In this document: positions 12,826 to 24,624 of the stretch, piece after piece
Position numbering within the stretch: position 1 is the stretch's first letter
Layout: every line of letters begins with the position of its first letter
NCBI GenBank assembly: GCA_933207985.1
Contig: OW240914.1
Coordinates: 131,809,905 to 131,873,904 of the forward strand
From: Pelobates cultripes
Taxonomy: Eukaryota; Chordata; Amphibia; Anura; Pelobatidae
Length of the DNA: 64,000 nt
Direction: 5' to 3'
Position numbers and translations under genes: made by a program
The notes under the pieces: generated by a model
Databases searched by the model: none
What the model saw: the letters and a program-made list of their open reading frames with translations, nothing else
What the model was told of the DNA's origin: nothing

Positions 12826-13360
12826 TGTCACGACAGTGACCCCTTCACGCAGATAGTAACCCAGAAAGAGACGTATACCAGACCTTAGGGTGGCCGGGCT
12901 TAACGTCAGAGAATAGTCAAAGGAATAGCCAATGGTCAAGGGAGTACAGAAGACGTAATTCACGAGAAATAACCAAGCCAAAATTCGGGGAGCCAGAGAG
13001 GAGAGTAGTCAGTAAGGAAGCCAAGGGTCAATATACCAGAAAACAGACAAAAATTACCAAGAGAACTAGAGGGAACAAACAAGAACCACACTAGGGCGCT
13101 GAGGGAAGGACAGGGGCGCCCTTATATAGTGAGGCGTGTTTAGCTTTAAAGCCACGCCCCCTAAAGGTCCGGGAGCATGGCCACGTTTGAATTTTCCCTG
13201 CAAAATCCTGATGACGTTGGCGCGCATGCATAAGAGTGGTTTTGCCACGAGCGGCTACCGCCCGACAGGCTGCACCGCCTCCCTGAAGCAGCCAGGGAGA
13301 CCGCTGCGCTGCGCGGGTCCGGAGGAGAAAGGTAAGGTATCGTCACAGAGTATAACTCAG
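12826..13360. mobile_element. Probable non-autonomous repeat, class unknown
   Basis: This compact GC-richer block runs from 'gtcacgacagtgacc' to 'cgtcacagag' and stands out from its AT-rich surroundings. It resembles a frog dispersed repeat with GTCACGACAG-type ends, known to me by impression only. No protein is encoded and target duplications were not identified. Confidence 0.3.
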
Positions 13361-14060
13361 AAGGCATGATTTTGGCATACAATGTGTGAGTGGCCAATTG
13401 GCCAATTGGAAAATCCCTTATTTTAATTTTTACACAGTTATACACTATCTTTACTTGTTGTTTTTTCTTTAACAAAATGTTCCCTATACTTTTTTGCATT
13501 TGCATCTGAAGAACTGAGGAAATCTGTGGGGTATATTCATTTCTTACTGTTTTCTTTTCTTTTTAAATTGTGCACATTTGTTCCACTGTTATATATTTGA
13601 GTTGTGATTGTCACTATACATACACATTTGTCTATTTAAACCCAGGTCTTTCAAATATTAACCAATAAATGATTATTCAGTCTCAAGCAAACCTGTGCAT
13701 GTTTTTGTATCTGTTCTCTTTGTAGTCTCATTACCAGTGCGCCCTAATTAGCCTGTTCAGTAAACCCTTGAATGATTCCTGACTAGAGACCATGGCTCCG
13801 CTCTTCTGATAACGTCTAATCCCTTTGTACTTCAGCCTAACTCTCCGACAGATCTCTCTACCATATAACCTGATGCAGTATAACTGACGCTAACACTTAA
13901 GTCCTGCTGTACTGTTGCTCATAAAGAGCTTTCATAAAGTATTCAGAACCCTTCATTTTTTTGCTGCCTTATGTTACAATTGCTTAAACCCATCAAGAAC
14001 CATGGCTCTTTTGAGATTAAATGCATTCAAGGCAAAGACCTTTTTAACAGTTTTGCTTTA
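13361..14060. other. Intergenic DNA, no gene seen
   Basis: AT-rich sequence between two repeats. No coding exon was recognised. Confidence 0.45.
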
Positions 14061-14389
14061 CAGGTGATACTAGAAAAATTAGAATATCGTGCAAAAGTTC
14101 ATTTATTTCAGTAATGCAACGTAAAAGGGAAACTAATATATGAGATAGACGCATTACATGCAAAGCAAGATAGTTCAAGCCGTGATTTGTCATAAATGCG
14201 ATGATTATGGCTTACAGCTCATGAAAACCCTAAAATCCTCAATCTCAGTTAATTAGAATATTTGTGAAAAGGTGCAATATTCTAGGCTCACCGTGTCCCA
14301 CTCTAATCAGCTAAGTAAGCCATAACACCTGTAAAGGGTTTCTGAGCCTTTAAATGGTCTCTCAGTCTGGTTCAGTAGGAATCACAATC

Positions 14390-15190
14390 ATGGGGAAGAC
14401 TGCTGACGTGACAGTTGTGCAGAAAACCATCATTGACACCCTCCATAAGGTGTGAAAGCCTCAAAAGGTAATTGCGAAGGAAGTTGGATGTTCCCAAAGT
14501 GCTGTATCAAAGCACATTAATAGAAAGTTATGTGGAAGGGAAAAGTGTGGAAGAAAAAGGTGCACAAGCAGCAGGGATGACCGCAGCCTGGAAAAGATTG
14601 TCAGGAAAAGGCCATTCAAAAGTGTTGAGGACTTTCACAAGGAGTGGACTGAGGCTGGAGTCAGTGTATCAAGAGCCACCACACACAGATGAATCCTGGA
14701 CATGCACTTCAGATGTCGTATTTATCTTGTCAAGCCGCTCCTGAACAACAATCAACGTCAGAAGCGTCTTACCTGGGCTAAAGAAAAACAGACTTGGTCT
14801 GTTGCTCAGTGGTCCAATGTCCTCTTTTCTGATGAGAGCAACTTTTGCATCTCATTTGGAAACCAAGAACCCAGAGTTTGGAGGAAGAAGGGAGAGGCAC
14901 ACACTGCAAGATGCTTGAAGTCCAGTGTGAAGTTTCCACTTCACACTGGACTTCAAGCATCTTGATTTGATTTGGGAAGCCATGTCATCGGCTGGTGTTG
15001 GTTCACTGTGCTTCATTAAGTACAGGGTCAACACAGCCGTCTACCAGGAGATTTTGGAGCACTTCATGCTTCCTTCCACAGACGAGCTTTATGGAGATGC
15101 TGACTTTATTTTACAGCAGGACTTGGCACGTGCCCACACTGCCAAAAGCACCAAAGCCTGGTTCAATGACTGTGGGAGTACTGAGTCCAT
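14390..15190 (+). pseudogene. Tc1-like transposase, broken
   Basis: The start codon at 14390 gives MGKTADVTVVQKTIIDTLHKV and then a stop within 25 codons. The reading resumes in other frames: an HTH region (AVSKHINRKLCG), then LLNNNQRQKRLTWAKE, the first catalytic Asp in LFSDESNF (about 14823-14846), SSAGVGSL, and LQQDLARAHTAK with the second Asp (about 15110-15145). The region with the final Glu is missing: the sequence departs from coding after about 15180. A hairpin insertion at 14916-14965 also breaks the frame. The protein cannot be functional. Confidence 0.85.
14916..14966. repeat. Hairpin made by a short templated inverted duplication
   Basis: The 24-base arm 'aagatgcttgaagtccagtg...' is followed after about 5 bases by its exact complement ending '...tggacttcaagcatctt'. 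The left arm is transposase coding sequence (KSSVKF). The right arm replaces the expected continuation just before 'gatttgggaagccatgtca'. This is the signature of template switching during repair or replication. Confidence 0.8.
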
Positions 15191-15904
15191 ATGCATGCTT
15201 ATACTTGTCAGAAGTCCGATATTGTTCTATGTACACTCCTTGTTTTATTGATTGCATGTAATATTCTAATTTACTGAGATTGTGGATTTAGGGTTTTCAT
15301 GAGCTGTACGCCATAATCATCGGACTTATGACAAATCACGGCTTGAACTATCTTGCTTTGCATGTAATGCGTCTATCTCATATATTAGTTTCCCCTTTTA
15401 CGTTGCATTACTGAAATAAATGAACTTTTGCACAATATTCTAATTTTTCGAGTATCACCTGTACATTCATTATTCCACAATTTCCTTCTTTTTAACTGCA
15501 CCCATATAGTATACAGCATATAATATGTATGGGTGCTTTTATACCCTACATATGTGCATGACACAATATAAAATAAGAATAATTTTTGAAAAAATAATTG
15601 AAAAGAAAAATAAATTCTTAGTTTAAAACGTAATCATTTCTATACATCAAGTGCAATTAAAGAAAGCTAACTCAATATAGATTTACCTGTTTGTTAAAAT
15701 GCCTATTATGTCAGTTTTAATTACTAGAAGTTCTAAAACAAATATTGCATCAAAATCTGGTATGTTAAGATAACAACTTTCATAGTAGTCACAGAATCCA
15801 AAATCGCTACACAAAAGTATATGTTTGTAGAAAGAATATCCCCCAGCTATTTAACAAAGAGTATTTTGATATTTTTCACTTAATGATTTTATCACAAAAC
15901 TCTA

Positions 15905-17463
15905 CAGGGAGTGCAGAATTATTAGGCAAATGAGTATTTTGACCACATCATCCTCTTTATGCATGTTGTCTTACTCCAAGCTGTATAGGCTCGAAAGCCT
16001 ACTACCAATTAAGCATATTAGGTGATGTGCATCTCTGTAATGAGAAGGGGTGTGGTCTAATGACATCAACACCCTAAATCAGGTGTGCATAATTATTAGG
16101 CAACTTCCTTTCCTTTGGCAAAATGGGTCAAAAGAAGGACTTGACAGGCTCAGAAAAGTCAAAAATAGTGAGATATCTTGCAGAGGGATGCAGCACTCTT
16201 AAAATTGCAAAGCTTCTGAAGCGTGATCATCGAACAATCAAGCGTTTCATTCAAAATAGTCAACAGGGTTGCAAGAAGCGTGTGGAAAAACCAAGGCGCA
16301 AAATAACTGCCCATGAACTGAGAAAAGTCAAGCGTGCAGCTGCCACGATGCCACTTGCCACCAGTTTGGCCATATTTCAGAGCTGCAACATCACTGGAGT
16401 GCCCAAAAGCACAAGGTGTGCAATACTCAGAGACATGGCCAAGGTAAGAAAGGCTGAAAGACGACCACCACTGAACAAGACACACAAGCTGAAATGTCAA
16501 GACTGGGCCAAGAAATATCTCAAGACTGATTTTTCTAAGGTTTTATGGACTGATGAAATGAGAGTGAGTCTTGATGGGCCAGATGGATGGGCCCGTGGCT
16601 GGATTGGTAAAGGGCAGAGAGCTCCAGTCCGACTCAGACGCCAGCAAGGTGGAGGTGGAGTACTGGTTTGGGCTGGTATCATCAAAGATGAGCTTGTGGG
16701 GCCTTTTCGGGTTGAGGATGGAGTCAAGCTCAACTCCCAGTCCTACTGCCAGTTCCTGGAAGACACCTTCTTCAAGCAGTGGTACAGGAAGAAGTCTGCA
16801 TCCTTCAAGAAAAACATGATTTTCATGCAGGACAATGCTCCATCACACGCGTCCAAGTACTCCACAGCGTGGCTGGCAAGAAAGGGTATAAAAGAAGAAA
16901 ATCTAATGACATGGCCTCCTTGTTCACCTGATCTGAACCCCATTGAGAACCTGTGGTCCATCATCAAATGTGAGATTTACAAGGAGGGAAAACAGTACAC
17001 CTCTCTGAACAGTGTCTGGGAGGCTGTGGTTGCTGCTGCACGCAATGTTGATGGTGAACAGATCAAAACACTGACAGAATCCATGGATGGCAGGCTTTTG
17101 AGTGTCCTTGCAAAGAAAGGTGGCTATATTGGTCACTGATTTGTTTTTGTTTTGTTTTTTGAATGTCAGAAATGTATATTTGTGAATGTTGAGATGTTAT
17201 ATTGGTTTCACTGGTAATAATAAATAATTGAAATGGGTATATATTTGTTTTTTGTTAAGTTGCCTAATAATTATGCACAGTAATAGTCACCTGCACACAC
17301 AGATATCCCCCTAACATAGCAAAAACTAAAAACAAACTAAAAACTACTTCCAAAAATATTCAGCTTTGATATTAATGAGTTTTTTGGGTTCATTGATGGT
17401 TGTTGTTCAATAATAAAATTAATCCTCAAAAATACAACTTGCCTAATAATTCTGCACTCCCTG
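15905..17463 (+). mobile_element. Complete Tc1/mariner (DD37E) transposon
   Basis: A 1559-bp element flanked by TA (15903-15904 and 17464-17465). The ends are exact inverted repeats starting CAGGGAGTGCAGAATTATTA and closing with the complement, about 25 bp. A second, inner pair (gcataattattaggcaactt at 16087-16106; complement at about 17258-17278) lies next to the transposase gene. The element therefore has the paired IR/DR arrangement of transposase binding sites. Terminal repeats and gene are both intact, which points to a young insertion. It lies in intergenic DNA 29 kb upstream of PPP2R2A. Confidence 0.95.
16123..17139 (+). CDS. Tc1/mariner transposase, DD37E, intact
   Basis: This 338-residue frame is uninterrupted from ATG to TGA and would cut and paste the surrounding element at TA sites. 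Residues 8-50 form a helix-turn-helix (LTGSEKSKIVRYLAEG... LKRDHRTIKRFI). A second DNA-binding helix set lies at about 60-106. A Gly-rich box (RRQQGGGGVLVWAG) is at 172-185. The catalytic triad is visible: Asp144 in LWTDEM, Asp237 in MQDNAPSH and Glu275 in LNPIENLW. There are 37 residues between the last two, so the signature is DD37E and not the DD34E of classic Tc1. The length fits the superfamily (about 340). Expression and activity are not shown by sequence. Nothing suggests host domestication, because intact terminal repeats and TA sites are still present. Confidence 0.95.
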   Translation: MGQKKDLTGSEKSKIVRYLAEGCSTLKIAKLLKRDHRTIKRFIQNSQQGCKKRVEKPRRKITAHELRKVKRAAATMPLATSLAIFQSCNITGVPKSTRCAILRDMAKVRKAERRPPLNKTHKLKCQDWAKKYLKTDFSKVLWTDEMRVSLDGPDGWARGWIGKGQRAPVRLRRQQGGGGVLVWAGIIKDELVGPFRVEDGVKLNSQSYCQFLEDTFFKQWYRKKSASFKKNMIFMQDNAPSHASKYSTAWLARKGIKEENLMTWPPCSPDLNPIENLWSIIKCEIYKEGKQYTSLNSVWEAVVAAARNVDGEQIKTLTESMDGRLLSVLAKKGGYIGH

Positions 17464-17465
17464 TA

Positions 17466-18164
17466 TAACAATATTTTTTAAAATTTCCACACGTTTTATT
17501 TTTTGGAAATTTACAGACAATGCGTGTCATTCTACTATAAACACCCCATATTTGTATTCTGCTACTGTTCTTGGGTACAGTGATACCCCACATGCATTCC
17601 TTTTCCGCTAAGCCTTCCTCAAATCTTGTCCCCAATCCAACCGATAATCTTACCCATAAATCAACCCCTTTTCCTAACCCTTAAACAAACTATAATCCAC
17701 TCCCTAGCCCAATCTATAGTACAAATCCTTAATCCCACCCCATAATCCCACCTATTAGGGATTCCCTCTGCTGATTTCTCAGCTCACACAGTATAAAAGG
17801 CAGTATTGTGCTATTGCAGCATGATAAGGAGAGATCCTTCTCATGCTGCAGCTCCTACACAGTGACTGACGTCGGGCAACTGGCAAAATCCACCATACTG
17901 GTGGGAGTGGGGCCTCTGCAGACTGGGGGGACAATGGCAGGCTAAAGCATTTTTAAATTACTGCGGCTGTGTATGAATTAAATTTTTAAGTTACTGTGGC
18001 CCTCTGTTTAACCCTCAATCAAGATGGGGGCAGGCTGCTGGCACGCTCAGGAATAAGTCAACTAAACGTAATCACTCAGTATTTCATAGGACTTAATGGA
18101 TGTGCAGCACTTAAAGTTCTTCCGTGTCCTCTCAAAGCAAAACACTAAGCCCCAATGAATACTA
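17466..18164. other. Intergenic DNA, no gene seen
   Basis: C-rich tracts such as 'cccaatctatagtacaaatcc' at 17640-17760 are present. No gene or transposon end was recognised. Confidence 0.4.
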
Positions 18165-18372
18165 ACCTACTTCTCTACCCTACACTTACCTTTTGTGTCA
18201 CTATACCCTACTCCCTCTAGCATGTAAGCTCATTGAACAGGGCCCTCAATCCCTCTGTTCCTGTGCATCCAACTTGTCTGGTTACAAATATGTGTCTGTT
18301 AGTCCACTCATTGTACAGTACTAGGGAACTTGTTGGCGCTTTAGAAATAATAATGATAATAATCCATTATTA
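18165..18372 (+). repeat. SINE/L2-tail-like repeat ending in an AATAAT run
   Basis: The block 'catgtaagctcattgaacagggccctc ... ttggcgctttagaaataataatgataataat' shares its layout and wording with 42640-42800. Both end in a trinucleotide run, as short retroposons or L2 3' tails do. The class is uncertain. Confidence 0.5.
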
Positions 18373-19489
18373 CAGTGAGAAGTATGTGGTAGTGTGCATG
18401 TACACATATCTCTGGCATTCAAATACTAAAGGTACACACAAGTACACGTCTGCATTTAACACCAACATGACAGACAAATACACCCTTGCATCCACACAAA
18501 CACTCTCCATACAAAAACAACCATAATTTCAAAGACACAGCGAATGGAAATAGAAATATAACGCTGTTGAGTTGTGTAAATGGTAGATCCCCAACTGGCA
18601 ATTTATTACAACAGTTGAGAATCTACCTTTTTTTCACACATGCTCCACAAGGGGCCCTCAAACATGAGTGCACTGGGGCACTCTCCTAATTAGTTTCACC
18701 CTGGGTATCAATTACTATGTTTGTGTTCAGTTGTCAGAGACAGATTTAAAAGAATCAAACATCCAATAGGAATGGCAGAGTATTGATTCTTTTGATTTAC
18801 CACTAGATGTCAGCAGAGTCCCAGTGATGGTTCATAGCATTGCAAAGACAAATAAAATAAAGCTGTCTTCTATTTTTAGAAACATCAACCTGGATTGGCA
18901 CATATTTAAAATAAAAACAGACAAAATATGATTATATCAGAAACATGTTCCTTAGTATTGGACAGTACTGGAACTTATATTACCAAAACTAAAACACCGT
19001 AAATGGCAAAGCACATGTTTCTGTATTGTATCATTGTCTCCCTAAGCCTAACTTTTTTATTTTTCCATTTGAGTGTTGTTTAACCCAGTTCTTCACATTA
19101 TCCTAATATACCCTGAGTATACCACTAGTAACACTAACCACAACAGCAGAAAAGAATACATGTATATGTTGGCTTAATGAAGGCATGCTAGGGGAAATAG
19201 TGTACAGGACCATGACAAGAGAAACATAGGCCTCTTCACTCCGAATAGACCATCAAGAAGAGTTTTGTCCACACTTTTGAAACACATTAATAGTTGAATT
19301 AGCTTTGCCTAAGTCCCAGGGCAAATAAACCTCATTGAGTTATTGGCTCACATTTACATATCATTTTGAACTGTGGCCTTGTAATTTACAAATTGAGCCC
19401 TAAAGTGTGTCTCTTGCAGATAAATGAACTTGTTTTCCTTGTGCCTTTATAATTTGCCCCACCCATTCCTGTCAAAGCAGCATCTCTTC
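18373..19489. other. Intergenic DNA, no gene seen
   Basis: AT-rich sequence with a CA-rich patch at 18400-18510. No coding exon was recognised. Confidence 0.45.
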
Positions 19490-20230
19490 CTGTTTACGAC
19501 CAACACTGACAGACTTTGACTGACAGACGCACGTCATCACTGATACATGCACTGACATACACTCACTGACAGATACACAGTCATTGGTACACAAACTGTT
19601 TAGCCAACACACTTTTTCACTGACACACACTGAAACACCCACTCACTGACAAGCACAAACTCTCAGATACACATACGCTGACATACACTCACTGAGAGAA
19701 ACACACTGACATACATACACACGATCACTGATTTGACACACACTGGCACACAAATTCACAAACTCACAGACACTCATTGACAGACAGACATACACACACT
19801 CACTGACAGACACACACACTCACTGACAGACACCTACACACTTACTGACAGACACACTCACTGACAGACACACATACTGGCAAACAGACATACATTCACA
19901 CACTCGTACACACTCATATACTGACAGACACACACTCAATGAGAGACACACATCATATTCTGTCTCCTGGCATCACAGCAGTGCGTGCAAGGGAGCAGAG
20001 CAAGAGGAGCACAGAGATCAGCACTCCTTTGCCGCCCGGCTACAATACGCATGTCTTTCCACCCAATGGGGACCCAAAGGTGGCCAGTCGGCCAGCTCTT
20101 GGGCCCCCCATGCCAAAAGGCTAACAAGGCATCTGCTGGGGTGCTAGGAGGTGGTGTTTTTTTGCTGCCCCCCTGGAAAGTGTTGCCCAAGGCATATACC
20201 TTGCTAGCCTCGCGGCAAATACAGTGCTAG
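19490..20230. mobile_element. Probable hAT-like MITE: CACTGACAGACA array plus GC-rich right end
   Basis: A minisatellite of 'cactcactgacagacaca' units (19500-19950) is followed by a GC-rich segment with 'ggggacccaaaggtggcc', 'gctgcccccctggaaag' and an end-like 'gcggcaaatacagtgct' at 20213-20229. This layout (CA-rich array plus unique GC-rich arm) is the same as in the defined hAT-like MITEs of this window. The left end and target duplication could not be placed. Confidence 0.5.
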
Positions 20231-21401
20231 TTAGACTAAATCAGCCCAAGCAAGGTTTAAGGGCTAGGCCACTCCAGTATGGCAAATCTTTCCTCCATTC
20301 TTTCCTTCCATCCATGGAAAGGTGCACATTGGCAGCTGGTTCTTACTTTCTACTCAGTGACTTCCATGGTGGGTATTCCTGTGGGCACCATTACTTATAT
20401 AGCTTATATTGTGTGAAAACCTGTAATTTACTCCATGTTCCTATTAAATAATCAGTATTTTAATTGATGCCCATTATCTCACAACCTGATTTTAACATGC
20501 ATTTATCGTTACTGCAAATAGTAATGCAACTACAGAAAACAAAATCAAGCTTTTACCTTCACTGCAGTAATAACCCACACACCATAATTTTACATAACTC
20601 CAGATTTAGGAAACCAGATCTGCAATTTGGTTGGCTGATTGGTGTTTTAGAAAACTACTAATGTTAGGGTCCCAACTGGAAATGCCAAATAGGAAGCCTT
20701 GAGAAGCGAATAGACTTGCTATGCACAATGATGTAAAGAGGAGGTACGGAGAAGCCATAGATAGTCAAAGATAAATCAGAACAGCCAGCCTAACACATCT
20801 CATGTCCCATGTATTACTTTGAATGAAATGCAGACTTTCTTGAGCAATAAATGTTGAAGCAGGTAAGTCATAACTTTGACATGTATAGTAAAAAAATGTA
20901 AATATATGTTTTTTTTACACAAGTTGAAACATTGTCCTCTCTTAAAAAGATAATAAATTCTAATACTTTTATTAAAAAAAAGAACCTCATTGTTCCCAGG
21001 CCCACTTTGCTAGTGGCAACTGGAGAAATATCCCTGTGCCCAAGTGTCCCCCTGAGATGGGCTTATTCCTGCAGATATGCTGATGGGGAAGAAAGCAGAG
21101 AGGCGCTGGTGCAGTATCATTGCCTGCTCTCCAGCTACTGGAAGTTTGTCAGATAATGGAAATGCTGCAGCAAGCAACTATTAAGTAAGCCAATGACGAA
21201 TCCACCTTGACCTTGACTGTACTTTTCCTGCCTGACTTTACTAAAGATTCATGAAAATAACAGTAAATTTAACCCCTCTGAATAAACCGTGAATATTTTG
21301 CAGACCTGTTTTCTTTACTAATTTTGCAGAAATTACAAATATTAATCCGAAAAAATGTTCATGCTAAGTGTTCATGCAAAAAGGATAACATACTTAGATG
21401 T
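20231..21401. other. Intergenic DNA, no gene seen
   Basis: No coding exon or clear transposon was recognised. Confidence 0.45.
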
Positions 21402-21433
21402 AGATAGATAGACAGACATACAGACACATAGAC

Positions 21434-21485
<52 letters not shown>

Positions 21486-21500
21486 TGATAGATAGATACT
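21402..21500. repeat. GATA microsatellite
   Basis: A tandem (GATA)n run, interrupted at its left end by GACA and near its right end by GATT. Confidence 0.95.
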
Positions 21501-21739
21501 TTAACAGCATGGCCAGATCCCTGTAATATCAGCAGCCTGGGAGGAAGTGAGAGCCAGTCACTCTCTCAGGTACAGAGGGAGCCGAGAAGTGGATGCAAAA
21601 GCTACAGGGAGGGAGAAGAAAGAAGAGAGCTGGTCCAGACCCAACACGCCCAATAGCCTCAAACACCAGTAAGACACAGGGAAAGGCACCCTCGTGCCGA
21701 CAAAAAGTTAATAGTGGGGTGGCTAAAAATGATTACATG

Positions 21740-21900
21740 CCAGCGTCTGTGTGTCAGTGTGTGTGTGTCTATGTGTCAATGGGTGGGTGTTAATGTGTCA
21801 GTGTGTATGTGTTTGTATCTATGTGTTTGTCGGTGTGTATGTGTCAGTGTGTGTTTCTATGTGTGTATCTGTGTGTCAGTATGTATCTGATTGTGTGTAG
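21740..21900. repeat. TG-rich microsatellite
   Basis: Imperfect repeats of 'tgtgtcagtgtgtatgtg'. No gene. Confidence 0.8.
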
Positions 21901-22233
21901 GATCTGCCACCCTTTCCACCACCATCTTGCAGGCTTAGAGCTGTAGGTGATGTAGATCAGTAAGTTTCCAAAGTGTAGGGGTGCTGAAATGGAGGTTAAA
22001 CAAGCCATTACCTCTCTCCCTAACAGGGCAGCCATCAGGGCATGACAACTGTAATGGTCCTGGGGGGCCCCGACTCTTTGCCTCTGCTCTTGTAATCTTC
22101 TGTGTGCCAGGGCCCTATACACGCATCCTCCAATGTGCCACTATATATTTATATATGCCCTGCTATATTCAAAGAGGGGGCCCAGGACACACTAAACTCC
22201 ACCTTTGGCACTCTTGTAGACATCGGTTGTAAA

Positions 22234-23256
22234 CAGTGGCGTACACACAATACATGGGGCCCCGGTGCGAAACTGATCCGTGCCCCCCCCCCTTATTCCC
22301 CTGCCTCCCCCCTCTCCCGACACACACACATACATACATAGAGACACATACACACACATAGACAAATACAGACAAATACATACAGACACAAACACACAGA
22401 CACACATATATACATACATACGGACACAGACAGGCACACACACAGACACATACATACAAACAGACAGGCACACATACAGACAGACACACACACACACATA
22501 CAGGCACACAGATAGACACATACATGCAGACACATACAGACAGACACACACACACACAAGACACACATACATACATACAAACAGACAGGCACACATACAC
22601 ACAGGCAGACACAGACAGACAGACAGACAAACAGACAGGCATATATACATACAGACAGGCACACATACAGACACAAACATACACACACATACAGACAGAC
22701 ACACACACACACACGACGCACATACAAACAGACAAGCACACACACACACATACAGGCAGACACACAGACAGACAGACAGACCGACCCACATACATACATA
22801 TAGACACACACACAGACAGACACACATACAGATACACATACTTACAAAGACATACATACAAACAGACACACATACATACAGGCAGGCACACACACACAGA
22901 CACACATACACACACAGACAGACACACATACATACAGACAGGCACACAGACAGACACATACATACAAACAAACAAACACACACACACACATAATATTTAA
23001 GTCACCCTCCTGTTTCCTACCTTTTAGGTGCAGGAGGGTGACTTTCCCTGGGGTTCAGTGGTGGCTCAGGTGGATGATAGACAAAGTTCCCAATCTGACT
23101 CCCTGTTCTTCCTCCCGCATGGGCCACCTGATGGACCCCTTGGAGGGCAGCCCCGGCGGTTTGCTGCGCGGGCCGGGGCCGCAAAAGATGGTGGTGGGTA
23201 CCTGGTCGCAGGGGTCTGCAGGTGCGACCCCTGCGACCACGGTATGTACGCCAGTG
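22234..23256. mobile_element. hAT-like MITE with perfect 8-bp target duplication and CA/GACA core
   Basis: The ends are CAGTGGCGTACACAC and, at the right, gtatgtacgccagtg (its near-perfect complement). They are bounded by an exact 8-bp duplication, gttgtaaa, at 22226-22233 and 23257-23264. The target length and the CA(G)-type ends are those of the hAT superfamily. The core (about 22320-22990) is CA/CAGA microsatellite. The right arm (23030-23256) is GC-rich unique sequence. No transposase is encoded. Long open frames over the array (for example 22169-22987) are simple-sequence artefacts. Confidence 0.9.
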
Positions 23257-23885
23257 GTTGTAAAGTGTTGCAGATGGTTGCCATGACAACACAGCACACA
23301 ATGCAAGCCGGCTCGCGTCAGAAGGAGAGGACTGGCTGCTGGAGAGGGAAGATGAAGACTGCTGGTCAGTCAGCCACTAGAGACTGATCCCTGTATATAT
23401 GTGATGTAGGAATGGGGGTGTCTTTGTTTAAACATATGTATGAGAAATTTGCATGTTAAATTGTCCCAACTGAAATATTTGTTTTTGGAATATTCGGTTT
23501 TGGCTAGGACATGTACCATTAGGAATGTGTCCAGTAATTGTGTGGCATCCATATAGGCTCTATTGGCAAGATATGTTCGACAAGTAAGATAAGGCTCATG
23601 GGTTTAGGAAACTGAACCATTGATAGCTTAGAATTTGTTCAATCATTATTATTTTTTTTTATCTAGAGCACCCTGAGAGATTATAAGAAGGTAATTGAGA
23701 TGCTGAATGCTGATGTTGTTGTCAACCAAGTTTGCCCTGGGCCCTCCCACATGGGCGCAGAGATATACTGACCAATCCACTTGACTTTAAAGATGGAATA
23801 TGTAGAGGCTTTCCATAAGCACAAGTCTTTGCAAGGCAAGCAGGTTGAGCTAAATAACCAGGAAGTAACAGGACACACTTCACAC
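23257..23885. other. Intergenic DNA between two hAT-like insertions, no gene seen
   Basis: No coding exon was recognised. Confidence 0.5.
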
Positions 23886-24439
23886 CATAGGTGTGAGCAG
23901 CTTATTGCTTAAAGGTGTGCACCCTAAAGCACAAACACACATACATATATCTATATATATATATACACACACACACACACTGCTGAATATATATATATAT
24001 ATACACACACATACACTGCATTTCGTGTGTGTGAGGGTGGTGTGTGTGTGTGTAAGGGTGCTGTGTGTGTGTGTGAGAGTGCTGTTAGTGTGTGTGCTGT
24101 GTGTGTGTGTAAGGGTGCTGTGTGTGTGAGGGCGCTGTGTGTGTTTGTGAGGGTGGTGTGTGTGTCTGTGTGTAAGGGTGATATGTGTGTGTGAGCAGGG
24201 CCGGCGCTACCTGTTAGGCGGACTAGGCAGCCGCCTAGGGCGCCCCTTGGGCAGGGGCGCCGCCAGGAGCGCCGGCCCCCCATGCTGCAGCCGCCCGAGC
24301 GCTCTGTAGAGAGCCTTAGGCGGCTGCAGCTTTGCCCGGGCAGTGTGTACATGAGGGCGGACTGCACCGCCCAGGCGCAGCCTGAGGAGAGGGGCTGACA
24401 GGAGGGAAGCGCTCAGCGCTCAGTGCTCCCTCCTGTCAC

Positions 24440-24612
24440 TCCCTCTCTGTAGCGTGGCCGAGCCATCTATGGTATAGTCCGCGGGTACAGGGAGCATCTG
24501 TCTCCTGTACCCAGCCGGACTAACAGGAAGTGCACACAGAGTGTGCACTTCCTGTTAGTCCGGCCGGGTACAGGAAACAAAAGCTACCTGTACCCGTGGA
24601 CTATACTGGGCT
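24440..24612. repeat. Palindromic module (GTAGCGTGGCC ... CCACGCTACA)
   Basis: The two arms, each about 75 bp, pair from 'gtagcgtggccgag' at the left to 'ctcggccacgctac' at the right. The centre is 'aggaagtgcacacagagtgtgcacttcct'. Related palindromes occur in the elements at 35697 and 51134. Confidence 0.8.
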
Positions 24613-24624
24613 CGGCCACGCTAC

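Larger units (their letters stand above)
14061..15461 (+). mobile_element. Tc1-like DNA transposon, full length but dead
   Basis: The element is flanked by TA on both sides (14059-14060 and 15462-15463). It has long terminal inverted repeats of about 200 bp, beginning CAGGTGATACTAGAAAAATT and ending with the complement ...cgagtatcacctg. The left arm reaches about 14260 and the right arm starts about 15290. Between them lies a broken transposase gene. The repeats match a Tc1-like family widespread in fish and frogs, which is family knowledge rather than a computed match. Confidence 0.9.

Noticed and set aside
16159..17136. Minus-strand frames within the mariner transposase gene
   Set aside because: They are shadows of the intact + strand gene.
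22169..22993. Open frames of 176-272 codons on both strands (Cys/Val-rich or His/Thr-rich)
   Set aside because: They translate a CA/CAGA microsatellite inside a hAT-like MITE. No real protein composition or domain.
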